Shown: positions 1 through 24,189 of the stretch, piece after piece | Position numbering within the stretch: the stretch's first letter is position 1 | Layout of the letters: the number at the start of each line of letters is the position of its first letter | Assembly (NCBI GenBank): GCA_963693365.1 | Contig: CAVNZM010000008.1 | Coordinates: 7,688,001-7,752,000 of the forward strand | Origin: Amoebidium appalachense | Lineage: Eukaryota > Ichthyosporea | DNA: 64,000 nt | Direction of reading: 5' to 3' | Made by a program: the position numbers and the translations under genes | The notes under the pieces: generated by a model | What the model saw: the letters and a program-made list of their open reading frames with translations, nothing else | Database searches by the model: none | What the model was told of the DNA's origin: nothing

Positions 1-2
1 CT

Positions 3-33
<31 letters not shown>

Positions 34-62
34 CCCCCCCTCCCCCCCTCCCTCCCTCCCTC
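1..62. repeat. poly(C)/CT low-complexity tract at left edge
   Basis: Almost uninterrupted C with scattered T. It lies downstream of the minus-strand gene that ends near 217. No coding signal. Confidence 0.9.
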
Positions 63-216
63 CGTCCGGTGACCTGCAAACAGTAGCCCAACACATATGC
101 ACGATTCGCGTGAAGGCCACTAGGTCAGGCATGCCTTGTCACATGATCGGAGATTATAAAAGTAGATCAGCTCGATCTACTCTCAGATTTATGGGGCTCC
201 CAACACACTGTGCACA

Positions 217-5455
<5,239 letters not shown>

Positions 5456-6292
5456 TTTGCGGAAGCATATAATATACGCGAGGATTGAAGAGTGAAAATT
5501 TGACTGCGCCCGAGGCACCCTGCAGGACACGTACATGTACGTGCGGGCATTCAAACCTGACTGTGTATACCTGAAAACATGGACGGCCTTCGAATTCTGT
5601 ACCTGACTGTCAGAATGCGGCTGTTGCGGGTTACGGCTGAGAAACCTTCGAGGCCATATCAAGAGGCTGAGTAATGCCGTGCGATGTTTATTATGCCGCG
5701 CGGTCTGCCGTGCGTAGGGCCCCGGAAAGGTTGGAAGGAAATTGTTGCATGACCCAAGTTGCTCTACCTCAATCGGTGTGGGCGTCGTTGCAACTGTGTA
5801 ACTCGCAGTGAAAAGTTATTCATTATAATCATGATGTACATAACTTATTTGATATCCGTAACTGAATGTTGCATTTATCTCTACATTCTTGGGCCTACAT
5901 GCACAGGCTGCAGCCTAAGGCTGCGGGTCACCGAAGACTCCGACAGCTTTCTCTCCCGCAGTCTCCCGTTGGGAATGTAAACAAGCGCAGGATTATGATT
6001 GGTATACATTCTGAGTTCCTATTGGCTTGAATGAGCACGAGGTATGCATTAAGGGACGAATCAGTCGAATATGGTTCAGAGTAGCACAAACTTATTGGAT
6101 TAAAGCGCATCGGTGATATTGACGCAGGATTTTCGTTTGATTACGGTATGTAGGCCCCAAATATTCCAAAGACATCTGGTGTTTTCTTCGAATGTGTCCC
6201 TTTATATACAGAGATGTGCCTTGAAAAAGGTTTCACGCTTTTATTTATTTCGCTGTACATACATACCACTCCGTAGAAACACAATAACAACC
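5456..6292. promoter_or_regulatory. unique intergenic region: possible NOTUM-like promoter and retrotransposon 5' end
   Basis: Free of long repeats. It separates the start of the minus-strand esterase gene from retrotransposon ORF1 and probably contains the promoter of the former and the 5' untranslated region of the latter. ATTGG/CCAAT pentamers occur near 5998, 6021 and 6092. I could not fix the 5' end of the element or find a target-site duplication. Confidence 0.35.
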
Positions 6293-7267
6293 ATGCCGAA
6301 ACTTTCGGTTGATACAGTACTGGCAGAACTTGCCCTCGTTAAGAAACAGCTAAATGAGCTGTTACCACTCAAGAACATGATAGAAAAACTCCAAACAGAA
6401 AATACCCAACTCAAGCTCACCATTGATTCACTCACAGCCCAGCTAAACATTAGTGGATCGCAAAACCCCAAAACTCATGAGCAAACATCTCGCGACGGAG
6501 ACATTTCCACCCCAACACAAAACAACACAGGACCGGAAGCACAGCTCCCGGCAGAGTTCCTAGAATATGCGAACTCTCGTAAAACACCCGAGCTCCGCCA
6601 AATTGCCAAGGAAACATATGCCAGCATTCTTGCAGGCAACGAGTACCGCCGCAACTCCCCTCCCAAACCGCCGGCTAAGGGGAACACCCAAGCAAACGGT
6701 AACATCAACATCCCACCCAAATACGAGAGGGTGTATTTCAAAGTCAAGCACGGCAGACGCCCACACAGGGCCATGTGGTCCATCTTCAAGGCTCTCGGCT
6801 TCCGGTGCTCTCGCATCCTTTGTCTGTCCTTCATTGGATACGATGTGCTGGAAGTAGCAGTACGGGGCGACTATAACCGTGCGTTCATCCGTGACGCGAC
6901 AAAGGGGTGTGGAAGCTTCTTCACCCACCTCCCAAGCTACGACCCATGCGCGCCGGAAAACATTCAGAAAGCAGACAAAGAACGTAAAGTGTCTGCTAAG
7001 AATGCGTGCGCCACACGTTGTCGTGTACGCATCAGCAAGGCAAAAGAGTTCCTCGCAAAGTTGGAAAACGATGCTACGAGCGTGATAGACACGGACACGA
7101 AGGAACCAATGTTTTCTGGTGAGAAACTGCTCGAGCGCAAACGCCGATGCGAGATGGAAATCGAGCTCTTCTGCGAACTGTTCGCGCTGGCGGAAGGTCG
7201 TGCATACGACCCCGTAAGCGACAAGTGGGAACCAACCCCACAGGTGTCGGACCAAACCGATGCCTAA
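6293..7267 (+). CDS. LINE ORF1 protein with N-terminal coiled coil (324 aa)
   Basis: RNA-binding/chaperone-type ORF1 of the retrotransposon. I start at the ATG at 6293 (MPKLSVDTVLAEL), although the frame is open further upstream to 6113, because a long leucine-heptad coiled coil begins at once (about residues 6-51). A Ser/Thr/Pro/Asn-rich linker follows. The central globular part (about residues 140-215; KVKHGRRPHRAMWSIFKALG, then FIGYDVLEVAV) resembles the compact RNA-binding domain of ORF1 proteins in other protist and fungal LINEs. The tail is Lys/Arg/Glu-rich. No CCHC knuckle is visible. The stop codon overlaps the ORF2 start, so the two are probably translated from one mRNA. Confidence 0.88.
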   Translation: MPKLSVDTVLAELALVKKQLNELLPLKNMIEKLQTENTQLKLTIDSLTAQLNISGSQNPKTHEQTSRDGDISTPTQNNTGPEAQLPAEFLEYANSRKTPELRQIAKETYASILAGNEYRRNSPPKPPAKGNTQANGNINIPPKYERVYFKVKHGRRPHRAMWSIFKALGFRCSRILCLSFIGYDVLEVAVRGDYNRAFIRDATKGCGSFFTHLPSYDPCAPENIQKADKERKVSAKNACATRCRVRISKAKEFLAKLENDATSVIDTDTKEPMFSGEKLLERKRRCEMEIELFCELFALAEGRAYDPVSDKWEPTPQVSDQTDA

Positions 7268-10200
7268 TTTATCCTTCTTCTTCTGGAATGCTCGGACACT
7301 GGGCCCCCAAAAGGGCCTCCCCCCCGGGACACTCGACGATAAAATCAGCTACATACAACAACAGACAAACAACCACACGTTTACAGTGATTTGCGAAACA
7401 CAGTTTAAAAACCACCACAAATTCAACTCTACATTGGTCGACACATCCACACACCCCGGTTACGCGAAAAACCGAGGCATTATTGTACTTGCCGCACCAC
7501 ACGTGAGAGTGAAGTGCAAACCGGTAGCAAAAACGGAATTCTCGGTTTCTATAGAGTTTCTTTCTAATGTTTTTACTTTTGTATATTACCCACCATCTAT
7601 GTCGGTTGTCGAATTGACTCACGAGTTGTCACAGTTACCAATGTCCACTGTTATTTTAGGTGATTTTAACACGCGACTCCACCACACAGACACACTGCAA
7701 GTGAGTGTCGGGTACCCATCTAAGCCCCCGGAGCGTGCTATCCCTTTAGCAAGGTATGTCCAAAGTCACACTTTGCGGTTCCCTCAAATATCCCATGCCC
7801 ACAACACCGACTGGGGAGTGGCCTTTTGGCCATCAACCATGTCAAAACTCTCTCTCCCTCCTAACCTCTCTAGGTCATCTGACCACTCTCCTATCCTTTT
7901 CCTACCTAAGATCTCCCTTGATCTGCTCCCCCCTCCCCCTCCCACCTTTCGCCTCCGTCTATCCCAGCTTAAGTCACAGTGGGGTAGAGTTGATGTATGT
8001 GTATGCTATGCTACGAAACACCCTATATATATGCGCCTATTAGAATCTGCACAAGCCAGGCCAGATTCACATCTCGTACTAGATACATGCACTAACTTTA
8101 TTGTTGATGATTTGATAGATCTCGGTGATTATGCTGGCGGTGGTAGGAAGGAATATCCCGATGCTCTCTTGTTACCAAACACCACTCCCGCTAGACTAGG
8201 TGAACCCCTGTCTCAAAAGGAAAGCTTGCGCCGGCTTGCTAGTATGAATCGATTTGGCCCCCCTGCTCGTATTATTGGTGATACCACTGGAGACCCCCTC
8301 ATAGACTCTGATAAGTATTTCTCGGAACTGTTTAAAGATAGGACCCCCGCTCAGAAACCTATTGTGTGGCCTGTAGACCCATCTATCCCCATAGAATCGA
8401 TCCTCCCCTTTTTCAGTCCCGATGCCATATGGTCTGTGATATCTAGTTATAGCTCTAGTAAGTCTTGTGGACCTGATGGACTCCCTGCTGGGTTTCTTAA
8501 AATCCTTGTTCCCTCCTACCCACAAAAGGAAAGTGATCGTGCTATTAAACCTGATCTTACTATCATGTTAAGCTCTCTCTTTTCTTGGTGTGTTAAATGT
8601 GGACATGTCCCGTCATCTTGGTTAGATACCTTAGTGATCCCCATAGTTAAGAAGGACTCTGAGGGCCCCATATCATCCTTTCGCCCCATTACACTAACCC
8701 AGGTTGTTCGTAGATTCTTTGAAGCTTGCTTACTTAGGTTATTTGCACATCACCCTAGGTTTCAATCTATTCTTCACATACACCCATGCCAATCCGCTTT
8801 TCGTAAAAACAATTCATGTTATGTTCAAATAATGGCACTGCACGATTCTATGCAAGTTGGTGCACAATATGTTGGCTTTATTGATTGGAAAACTGCTTAC
8901 GATTCTGTCTCCCCTGGTCTCCTATGGGAAAAGCTTGCTGCACGGGGTGTACCACACTGCATTGGTGTTCTGTTAGAAGCACTCTTGTCTCAAACCTATG
9001 GTAGAGCTGTGGTTAATGGGCATCTTTCATATGGTTTTGCTCGTACTAGAGGTCTCTTGCAGGGTTCATTGCTTAGCCCCTTTTTGTTTAACCTATTTAT
9101 AGATGATTTGGCTGTCAAGATTTACGCCGAAAACGATGACCCTATTAATAACTTTCCGCCTGCACTTCTCTATGCTGATGATCTGTCCCTCCTTGCCCGT
9201 ACCCCTAGACGCCTGCAAAGATTGTTCGATGTAGTGTCAGAGTGGTGCAAGGCAAACCTTATGATCCTTAACATAGACAAATGTGGTGTTCTTGTACCTG
9301 ATATAGCTAACAATTTACACACATTTACATTATCATCTAAACCTGTACCTATAGTTCCAGAATACAAATATCTTGGTGTTCCGGTTGATTCTGTTGGTGT
9401 TATGTTTCCCCATATGGTCGAAAAGAGGGTAGAGTTGGCTCGTAAGCGGTTAGCTTTCTTCTCGGCTAATATTTTTAAAGACACACCCCTCCATCCTTCT
9501 ATTAGACTTACATTTATTCGCACTTTTGTCTTCCCGGCATGTGAATATGGTTTACCCCTTCTCGCCGCTTGGATCAAGAAAGAGAGAACTAGAGCGCTTA
9601 AACCCTTGGCAAATTTCCTTGAAGCAGAAGTTGCCTCCTTTCTATCTAACAACTGTTGTAAACCTGGGCCTGTAACGCTCTCGATATATGGTCTGGTCCC
9701 AATAGCTGCTAGAGTATCCTATCTCGCGCTGAAATTCAATAAGCACATAAGCCGCTTAAAGAAGTATTTGCCCTCCCACCCTCTCTTCTCTATCCGACCT
9801 GTCCCCTCCTCACCTCTCCCCTCTTTCCTCCCCTCTCTCTCCCCTTCTCCCCTGGGCACAAATACAAATAAACCCCGCAATAGTGTGTGTGTGACTTTGG
9901 ACTGCCACTTACTTATTAAACATGTACACAATCACAAGATAATCACGCAATATAACAAATGGAAAAAGATACCACACGACACTAGACCCGATGAAAGCAT
10001 ACACCTTGAAAAACTAAGCCTTATGTCTCGTTTTATATATACTGACCGCCTCAACCATATTGCCAAATATGGCACTCGCAAGTGTATAACACCTAAATAC
10101 ATATTACCTTCCTGTAGAACTGGTCTTTCTCTAGCTGATGGTATTATTGATCAATTACCACGCTTTTACTGTACACGTGCTATACAGTGGAGATCTAATA

Positions 10201-10454
10201 AGTATAAGGTGGCATCATTTGCATGCCCAAACAACACACACACACACCAGTTTAACCGGTCATGTATCGCCAAATGTAGTTTGATAGACCACATAATACC
10301 GCAACACACACACGTCACATTCACAACAGACACCCAGAAAGATAGCCTACCTGTAAATTACAACATCCTTGATTTTATACTAAACACGCGTAACTACGAC
10401 CTGTTTATTAGATGTATTGATTGGCTTGAGAAACACATCACTACAAAATTATAG
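7260..10454 (+). CDS. LINE ORF2: AP-type endonuclease plus reverse transcriptase (1064 aa)
   Basis: Nicks target DNA and primes reverse transcription there. The N-terminal exonuclease/endonuclease/phosphatase domain (about residues 1-215) shows WNARTL (Asn10), ICETQ (Glu46), ILGDFNTRL (Asp135, Asn137) and SSDHSPI (Asp208, His209). The reverse transcriptase spans about 400-760: DGLPAGFLKIL, then FIDWKTAYDSV (first catalytic Asp542), RTRGLLQGSLLSP, LLYADDLSLL (YADD, Asp640/641) and YKYLGVPVD of the thumb. The C-terminal ~250 residues match no domain I recognise; a Ser/Pro-rich stretch lies near 860-880. No frame breaks. The start ATG lies within the last codons of ORF1. Confidence 0.96.
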   Translation: MPNLSFFFWNARTLGPQKGLPPGTLDDKISYIQQQTNNHTFTVICETQFKNHHKFNSTLVDTSTHPGYAKNRGIIVLAAPHVRVKCKPVAKTEFSVSIEFLSNVFTFVYYPPSMSVVELTHELSQLPMSTVILGDFNTRLHHTDTLQVSVGYPSKPPERAIPLARYVQSHTLRFPQISHAHNTDWGVAFWPSTMSKLSLPPNLSRSSDHSPILFLPKISLDLLPPPPPTFRLRLSQLKSQWGRVDVCVCYATKHPIYMRLLESAQARPDSHLVLDTCTNFIVDDLIDLGDYAGGGRKEYPDALLLPNTTPARLGEPLSQKESLRRLASMNRFGPPARIIGDTTGDPLIDSDKYFSELFKDRTPAQKPIVWPVDPSIPIESILPFFSPDAIWSVISSYSSSKSCGPDGLPAGFLKILVPSYPQKESDRAIKPDLTIMLSSLFSWCVKCGHVPSSWLDTLVIPIVKKDSEGPISSFRPITLTQVVRRFFEACLLRLFAHHPRFQSILHIHPCQSAFRKNNSCYVQIMALHDSMQVGAQYVGFIDWKTAYDSVSPGLLWEKLAARGVPHCIGVLLEALLSQTYGRAVVNGHLSYGFARTRGLLQGSLLSPFLFNLFIDDLAVKIYAENDDPINNFPPALLYADDLSLLARTPRRLQRLFDVVSEWCKANLMILNIDKCGVLVPDIANNLHTFTLSSKPVPIVPEYKYLGVPVDSVGVMFPHMVEKRVELARKRLAFFSANIFKDTPLHPSIRLTFIRTFVFPACEYGLPLLAAWIKKERTRALKPLANFLEAEVASFLSNNCCKPGPVTLSIYGLVPIAARVSYLALKFNKHISRLKKYLPSHPLFSIRPVPSSPLPSFLPSLSPSPLGTNTNKPRNSVCVTLDCHLLIKHVHNHKIITQYNKWKKIPHDTRPDESIHLEKLSLMSRFIYTDRLNHIAKYGTRKCITPKYILPSCRTGLSLADGIIDQLPRFYCTRAIQWRSNKYKVASFACPNNTHTHQFNRSCIAKCSLIDHIIPQHTHVTFTTDTQKDSLPVNYNILDFILNTRNYDLFIRCIDWLEKHITTKL

Positions 10455-10458
10455 CGCA

Positions 10459-10527
<69 letters not shown>

Positions 10528-10559
10528 CCAGCTGATACCGAGTGTCCCGAGGGGAGCCC

Positions 10560-10605
<46 letters not shown>
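10455..10605 (+). repeat. 3' region of the LINE: (CA)n then 42-nt poly(A)
   Basis: A (CA)n tract (about 10459-10526) starts 4 nt after the ORF2 stop, is followed by ~37 nt of unique sequence, then A42 at 10564-10605. The A-run is taken as the retrotransposon tail. Short G4-C4 motifs flank it (GGGGAGCCCC before, GGGGAACCCC after). They are not an exact direct repeat and I do not call a target-site duplication. Confidence 0.75.
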
Positions 10606-10606
<1 letters not shown>

Positions 10607-10760
10607 GGGGAACCCCAACTAATTGATTTCTCCTTGTAGTCTTTATGGTGTCTCGTAGAGAAAGTAAACCCTGATATATAGTCACCACCCGACATCTATG
10701 TACGTGATCATGATATACCGCTGAGGGGATATTCCGAGCAAACCCCCCCCCCCCATACCT

Positions 10761-10803
10761 GAGACTGGTTCTCTTTGCCTCGAGTAAACAGCGTAAACCC
10801 CCG
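10761..10803 (+). repeat. 43-bp dispersed repeat, copy 1
   Basis: Nearly identical to 57027-57070 in the same orientation. The shared core includes CTCTTTGCCTCG, then GTAAACAGCGTAAACCCCCG. Flanks are unrelated. Origin unknown. Confidence 0.8.
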
Positions 10804-10933
10804 TACATACATACATGCGCGTTCGAATTATCCAAGCACTCGCCACGGGATTGACGGGACTCACAGGCAGAAATTGCCAAGGCTTCCTTTTCAGAAGTGC
10901 ACAAACTTCCATCGCATTTTTGGGAATCACATC

Positions 10934-11291
10934 TTCAAGGGGGGAGGGGGGGGGGGCCCGGGGGGGGGGGGGGGGGAGAGGGGGGGGGGGGGGGGGGGGG
11001 GAGCAGGAGGGTAACGGGAGGGGGGTGGGGGGAGGGGGGGATGGAGAGGGAGGGGAGGACTTATGGAAAGTGAAAAAAAAAAGGACAGAAGCTGTTTAGA
11101 CTTTAAAGGTGTCACACATATGGGGTAGCATCTTCACAGAGGGGAAAAGGGGGGGGGGGGGGGGGGGGGGTAGGAGCAGGAGGGGAACGGGAGGGCGGCG
11201 TGGGGGAGGGGGGGGATGGAGAGGAGGGGAGGACTTATGGAAAGTGAAAAAAAAAAGGACAGAATTTGTTTAGACTTTGGTGTCACACATA
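10934..11291. repeat. direct duplication, period about 172 bp, with G-rich head
   Basis: Two diverged copies, about 10940-11120 and 11130-11291, each with a G-run, GAGCAGGAGG, a GGATGGAGAG segment, ACTTATGGAAAGTGA, A10, GGACAGAA and TTTAGACTTT, and each ending GGTGTCACACATA. This looks like a local tandem duplication, not a gene. Confidence 0.85.
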
Positions 11292-11321
11292 CTTATCATA
11301 TTATCCACCAGGACCAACATA

Positions 11322-12146
11322 TGGTGTCGGACATCGTAGATTGACCCATCCGGAAAAATAGATCTTATAGATTTCGCGATCCAATAACTTCCCCTCAGTT
11401 TATCCAATTCGGGTAAAAGACACATTTTTCGATGCGTCCCATCAAGGGCCACAAACTGACGTCTCGTAACGTGAAAAAAATTAAAAACTGCAATTTTTTT
11501 TCTCATTGAGAAATTTTCGGACCATTTAGGGGGCTTGTGACGTCATCGATTTTTGCAAGCGTGTTTCTCGAATATCCACATATAAACTTTAGACGAGTCT
11601 TAGTGCAATCGACATATCTCGACGAGAGCTGTCGTGTGATATTCTTGGAGTTGGGAAGAAAAAAAAAATGAAAAAAATATATATATATATTCAGTCACGG
11701 CCAGGATCGAACTGCAGTACAAGAATCCGGGCCGTGCCGTATACAGCCCTGAAGGGTTGGGTCTCATAAAAAACCTTAAGACTGCTTTTTCCACGTCGTC
11801 TTTCTTCTGATACACATGTCTATTGTCACACATTGTAATGTGCAGCATGTGCAGCACGGTCTGAAAATGAAAACTTTTCAAATTTTCGCGGAACTACCAT
11901 GTATGGCAGTTAGAAACCGTGTGTTACTATTTTTAGCAACAGTGACGCAATAATGACGTCATTTCCGGGCTTTTAGGGGGCTTGTGACGTCTTCACTTCT
12001 TTATAACAAAGATGTCGCCAAACTGAAAACTTGTAGGCCCATCCCAGCGATGCCCGTGACGAGTGCTATCCAAAACTGTACCTATCATGTCCGTAGCGCG
12101 ATGGATCTATTGTAGAGGGGTCAATCTACGATGTCCGACCACATAC
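11322..12146. repeat. region flanked by a ~21-bp inverted repeat; possible degraded mobile element
   Basis: TCGGACATCGTAGATTGACC near 11326 recurs inverted near 12118-12141, with weaker homology (AATAGATC, TCGCG, GATGGG) further into both arms. Inside, the phrase TAGGGGGCTTGTGACGTC occurs twice in direct orientation (about 11527 and 11974), and full TGACGTCA palindromes lie at 11538-11545 and 11954-11961. No transposase frame is visible. A non-autonomous foldback or MITE-like element is possible. Confidence 0.45.
11690..11770 (-). other. tRNA-like (SINE-head-like) sequence
   Basis: The minus strand reads GCAGTTCGATCCTGGCCGTG, close to a polymerase III B-box/T-arm, followed by an AT repeat and T-rich tail. 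A convincing A-box or full cloverleaf is not visible, so this is at most a SINE remnant. Confidence 0.25.
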
Positions 12147-12640
12147 GTCACCACGTCACCTCACATAGCCTACATTGCGTAGACCATGCGATTCATCATG
12201 TAGTCTTTGCTGAACCGCGGGAGTTTGAACGGTCACACGAAAAACGGCAGGTAGCCTGACAGAGACACGGCTACACACACACAAACACGGGTATATACCT
12301 GTCACCTACTGAGGTGACTCGTATTTTTCCTTACACACACAGCGAACACTGACTCTCGGGACCGTAGAGCCGCCGCGAGAGAAAGCATGCACGCGGTCGC
12401 GAGAGTGTAAGGAAAATAGAGGCGTGAGGCGAACGGCAAGTTCAAAGCAGCCCAGGCACCGTCGGTACGTGCCAGGGTATATACCACCACGCATGCTTTC
12501 CTAGTTTCTCCCTTTCAAGTATCTTCAACCAACCGCACGCACACGCGTGTGGTGTGCAAACCTGTGCAAGCGTACACATTAGGACACACAGACACATGGG
12601 CACCTCGATTAACCCCATTCCGACGGGAAAACAGCCAGGT
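12147..12640. other. unique sequence upstream of the MGME1-like gene
   Basis: Non-repetitive stretch with no convincing ORF. It probably contains the promoter and 5' untranslated region of the plus-strand gene that follows. No clear TATA box or other element could be fixed. Confidence 0.3.
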
Positions 12641-12642
12641 TT

Positions 12643-21357
<8,715 letters not shown>

Positions 21358-21373
21358 GGTGTGTTTGCGCGCG

Positions 21374-21413
<40 letters not shown>

Positions 21414-21576
21414 ACTGCTAGCACACACTTACATCCACACACGCACACATGCCGGACCTCTCTACCTCTCACTCACTCAAATTCTCTCTCCCTCCTCCCT
21501 CCCCCCCCCCTCCCCCCCCCCCCCCCAACCCCACCCAGCCCTTCCAAACACACGTGTGCGTGCGCGCGCGCGCACG

Positions 21577-21651
<75 letters not shown>

Positions 21652-21654
21652 ACA

Positions 21655-21843
21655 GCCCTAGCCTCTGGTGGTTTCCCGGAGGAGTCATCCCCCTTCAACT
21701 CGCCCGACCCCTCCATCCGCCACCAGGCCCTCTCGCAAGTCAAACAGAAAAAGCAGAATTCAATTTCCGGTATTTCCTACGACCCATACATGCAACAACG
21801 CACAATCACGGCTGCTTCCCCTTATGCAATTCCGCCCAAATAG
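21655..21843 (+). CDS. candidate C-terminal exon, unidentified
   Basis: A (CA)n tract ends in GTACAG at about 21654, followed by an open frame that looks coding (SGGFPEESSPFNSPDPSI, later ISGISYDPYMQQRT) and stops at 21841-21843. It could be an alternative last exon of the MGME1-like gene or belong to another plus-strand gene. No domain recognised. Confidence 0.4.
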   Translation, partial: ALASGGFPEESSPFNSPDPSIRHQALSQVKQKKQNSISGISYDPYMQQRTITAASPYAIPPK

Positions 21844-22010
21844 CGGCCGACAGGAGGAGGTCGTCTTAAAATCTTAAAAAGGTCCTTTTATATTTACTTA
21901 CGGGTTGGGTCGAATACTGTCTGTTTTCTTGCCGTTTATCCAGAGCTGGTAATGACCGTGTGTGGTTAATGACGTTAAAGGTAGATTTTGGGCAAGACCA
22001 TCGTGCTTGT

Positions 22011-22046
22011 TTTTTTTTTTTTTTTTTTTTTTTTTTTTGGTGTGTG

Positions 22047-22114
<68 letters not shown>

Positions 22115-22140
22115 GGGGGGGAGGGGGGGGGGGGGGGGGG
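22011..22140. repeat. poly(T) to (GT)n to poly(G) compound tract
   Basis: About 26 T, then (GT)n, then a G-run, without interruption by unique sequence. One of many T-before-G junctions in the window. Confidence 0.95.
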
Positions 22141-22665
22141 AATGAAGTATGCATGAAGGACGGGCACTTATAGATTTTTTTGGTTGTTATCACTAACTAC
22201 TTGATGATATACGCACGCCTGCTCGCGCAAGCACGCCAAGGGATTCAGAGAGAAACATCGAGGCTCAGCATCTTTCTTTTGGTTTTCTCTTCAATATTTA
22301 TTCTGTGAATTGGGTGTCACGAATTCCTATTTAAAGGCGTAAGTTATGATGCTCTTTTTATTCCCGATTCCTGCCTGGAGGGATTTGGCCATATGTGGCC
22401 AAAGCTCAGGTCTTATAATTGGTTTTTTATCATTTTCCCCAATATTTTTTTTTCTTTTTTTTTTTTTTTTTTTTACCCGGTCAATTATTGCACATATATT
22501 ACGATCAAAACTTTGTCTTCTTAACTATTCGTTGGCTTTTCTTCTCTCATGGCTCCACTTTCTCTTTTTTTGCTTTCATCAATTGCACAAGCAACCCGAG
22601 AAAAAGAAAATAACCTACTTATCTCCGTTTCTCCGTTTTTTTCTTTGTTTTACTTTTGTACATAG

Positions 22666-22774
22666 GGAAATGTTTCTGTTCCCAAACGGTACGAGTTTTA
22701 TAAACGCTCGCGCGAATGTAGTCATCGGTGAAGTGTTGAAACGCTGGGATGTGGAAGGTCTGCATGAAAACTGA
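22666..22774 (+). CDS. candidate terminal exon, unidentified
   Basis: A strong acceptor (pyrimidine-rich, ending TACATAG) precedes EMFLFPNGTSFINARANVV and GEVLKRWDVEGLHEN, then TGA. Composition is coding-like and unlike the surrounding T-rich DNA. No family recognised. The upstream exon is not identified. Confidence 0.4.
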
Positions 22775-22837
22775 GAAGAACAAAAAAAAATCAGTAAATT
22801 GAATCGTGAATGGATTCCTGTGGTATGCACGTGACCC

Positions 22838-22843
22838 CCCCCC

Positions 22844-22888
<45 letters not shown>

Positions 22889-22968
22889 CCCCCCCCCCCC
22901 CCCCCCCAACCCTTCCACACCACTGCCCGCCTTTCCCCTCCATTTCTATCCATGCCTCTTCCCCCTCT

Positions 22969-23016
<48 letters not shown>

Positions 23017-23037
23017 ACCCACCCACCACCACCACCA
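22838..23037. repeat. long poly(C) tracts
   Basis: Several C-runs of 20-50 nt separated by short mixed sequence. By the polarity seen elsewhere this suggests a plus-strand transcript. Confidence 0.95.
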
Positions 23038-23181
23038 ACACCACACACACACACGCACATCCCGACACAGGTTCACAGGACGAATGGCCTAGGTATAGGA
23101 AGATTGCATTATAACAAATTAACATCACGAACGACCAAACATTGTTCATCACAATAAAAATACAAAGTTCAAAAACCATAG

Positions 23182-23286
23182 CCGAGTGTGATCCGGGACC
23201 CGCCTTGCTAGCGAAGCGGTTGCTTGGTTGCTTGGGGATTGAATCGTTCCAAGTCCTACGTCATCAGATCGTGTTCTTCCAATCAG
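23182..23286 (+). CDS. candidate internal exon, unidentified
   Basis: Open frame AECDPGPALLAKRLLGCLG to HQIVFFQ between an AG and a very good donor (CAG|GTGAGA), phase 1 at both ends. It also contains TAGCGAAGCGG, which resembles a tRNA A-box, so a tRNA-derived repeat is an alternative. Confidence 0.35.
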
Positions 23287-23324
23287 GTGAGAGGGGACTT
23301 CCGTCCCGTGAGAGCCACCCCCCA

Positions 23325-23362
<38 letters not shown>

Positions 23363-23396
23363 ATACGGTATTCACGTGTGTGTGCGCGCGTGTGTC

Positions 23397-23436
<40 letters not shown>

Positions 23437-23607
23437 CGTGCGCGGCTGTGTGCGCTTAGCTTATGGTGCAGTACATGGATGTGTGGCCTGTGTGCTTGCC
23501 ATGTTGTGCAGCGTGTGTGCCGCCAGTGGCCGCACACTGCAGATGCACCTCCGTGGCTAAATGTTGATTGTGTGCTGAATAGTCTCCCTGCACGACCCCC
23601 CTCCCCC

Positions 23608-23650
<43 letters not shown>

Positions 23651-24040
23651 ATTAAATAAAGAAAATGGAAAAAAAGAAATGTAAAGAAATGACAAGAAAA
23701 AAAAAGAAACCGAAAAGAAACAAGGCAGAGACACAGGCCGTTACACGTGACATGGCCTGCAGTAGCTGACTCAATGTGATGAGAAATGAAAGAAAGGGAA
23801 ATGGGACTGCAGGAGGAAATAACAAAACATACCGCAATCAGAAAACGTGCTTCACGGATGGCCCTTTCCATTTTCCTTTCTTTCATTTCTCGTAACCCGA
23901 GTCTGCCAAAGGCAGGTGTGCGTAACGGCCTGCGGCTCTGCAACTTGTTGAAAGTTCTTTTTCTTTTTTTTTTCTTTTCTTTTCCCTCGACGTCTGTTTG
24001 CTTACGCATATGGGATTTAATCGTACTCACCCGGACACAG

Positions 24041-24139
24041 ATCGCATGCAGTACATGTGACACTCGAGACTCATCGAATCCGTCCAACCGGCCCCCAAAA
24101 ACCTATGTACATACATCATGTGACGAAGTTCTAGACTGA
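24041..24139 (+). CDS. candidate terminal exon, unidentified
   Basis: After an acceptor-like CCGGACACAG the frame reads IACSTCDTRDSSNPSNRPPK to SCDEVLD, then TGA. Coding-like and Cys/Asp/Asn-rich, but with no recognisable domain. Confidence 0.3.
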   Translation: MACSTCDTRDSSNPSNRPPKTYVHTSCDEVLD

Positions 24140-24189
24140 GCCCATCAAACAGACATGGCAGAACGATGGGGCTACAGTGTAGTATGCAA

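Larger units (their letters stand above)
6293..10605 (+). mobile_element. non-LTR (LINE-type) retrotransposon, apparently intact
   Basis: Two open frames, ORF1 (6293-7267) and ORF2 (7260-10454), are followed by a short 3' region with a (CA)n tract and a 42-nt A-run at 10564-10605. This is the classic order ORF1, endonuclease, reverse transcriptase, poly(A). Neither ORF has a stop or frameshift, so the copy looks recent and possibly active. The true 5' end lies upstream of 6293 and is undefined. There is no RNase H domain, LTR or tyrosine recombinase. Clade (Jockey, CR1 or L1-like) cannot be assigned by eye. Confidence 0.93.

Noticed and set aside
7260-10454. DNA-virus or group II intron origin of the reverse transcriptase
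   Set aside because: The N-terminal APE-type endonuclease, ORF1 coiled coil and poly(A) tail identify a LINE.
10420-10626. ORF ending in poly-Lys/Thr-His after the LINE
   Set aside because: It reads through the CA tract and poly(A) tail of the retrotransposon.
22346-22774. 142-codon hydrophobic Phe/Leu-rich protein
   Set aside because: The N-terminal two thirds translate T-rich intron-like DNA; only the part after the TACATAG acceptor (22666-22774) looks coding.
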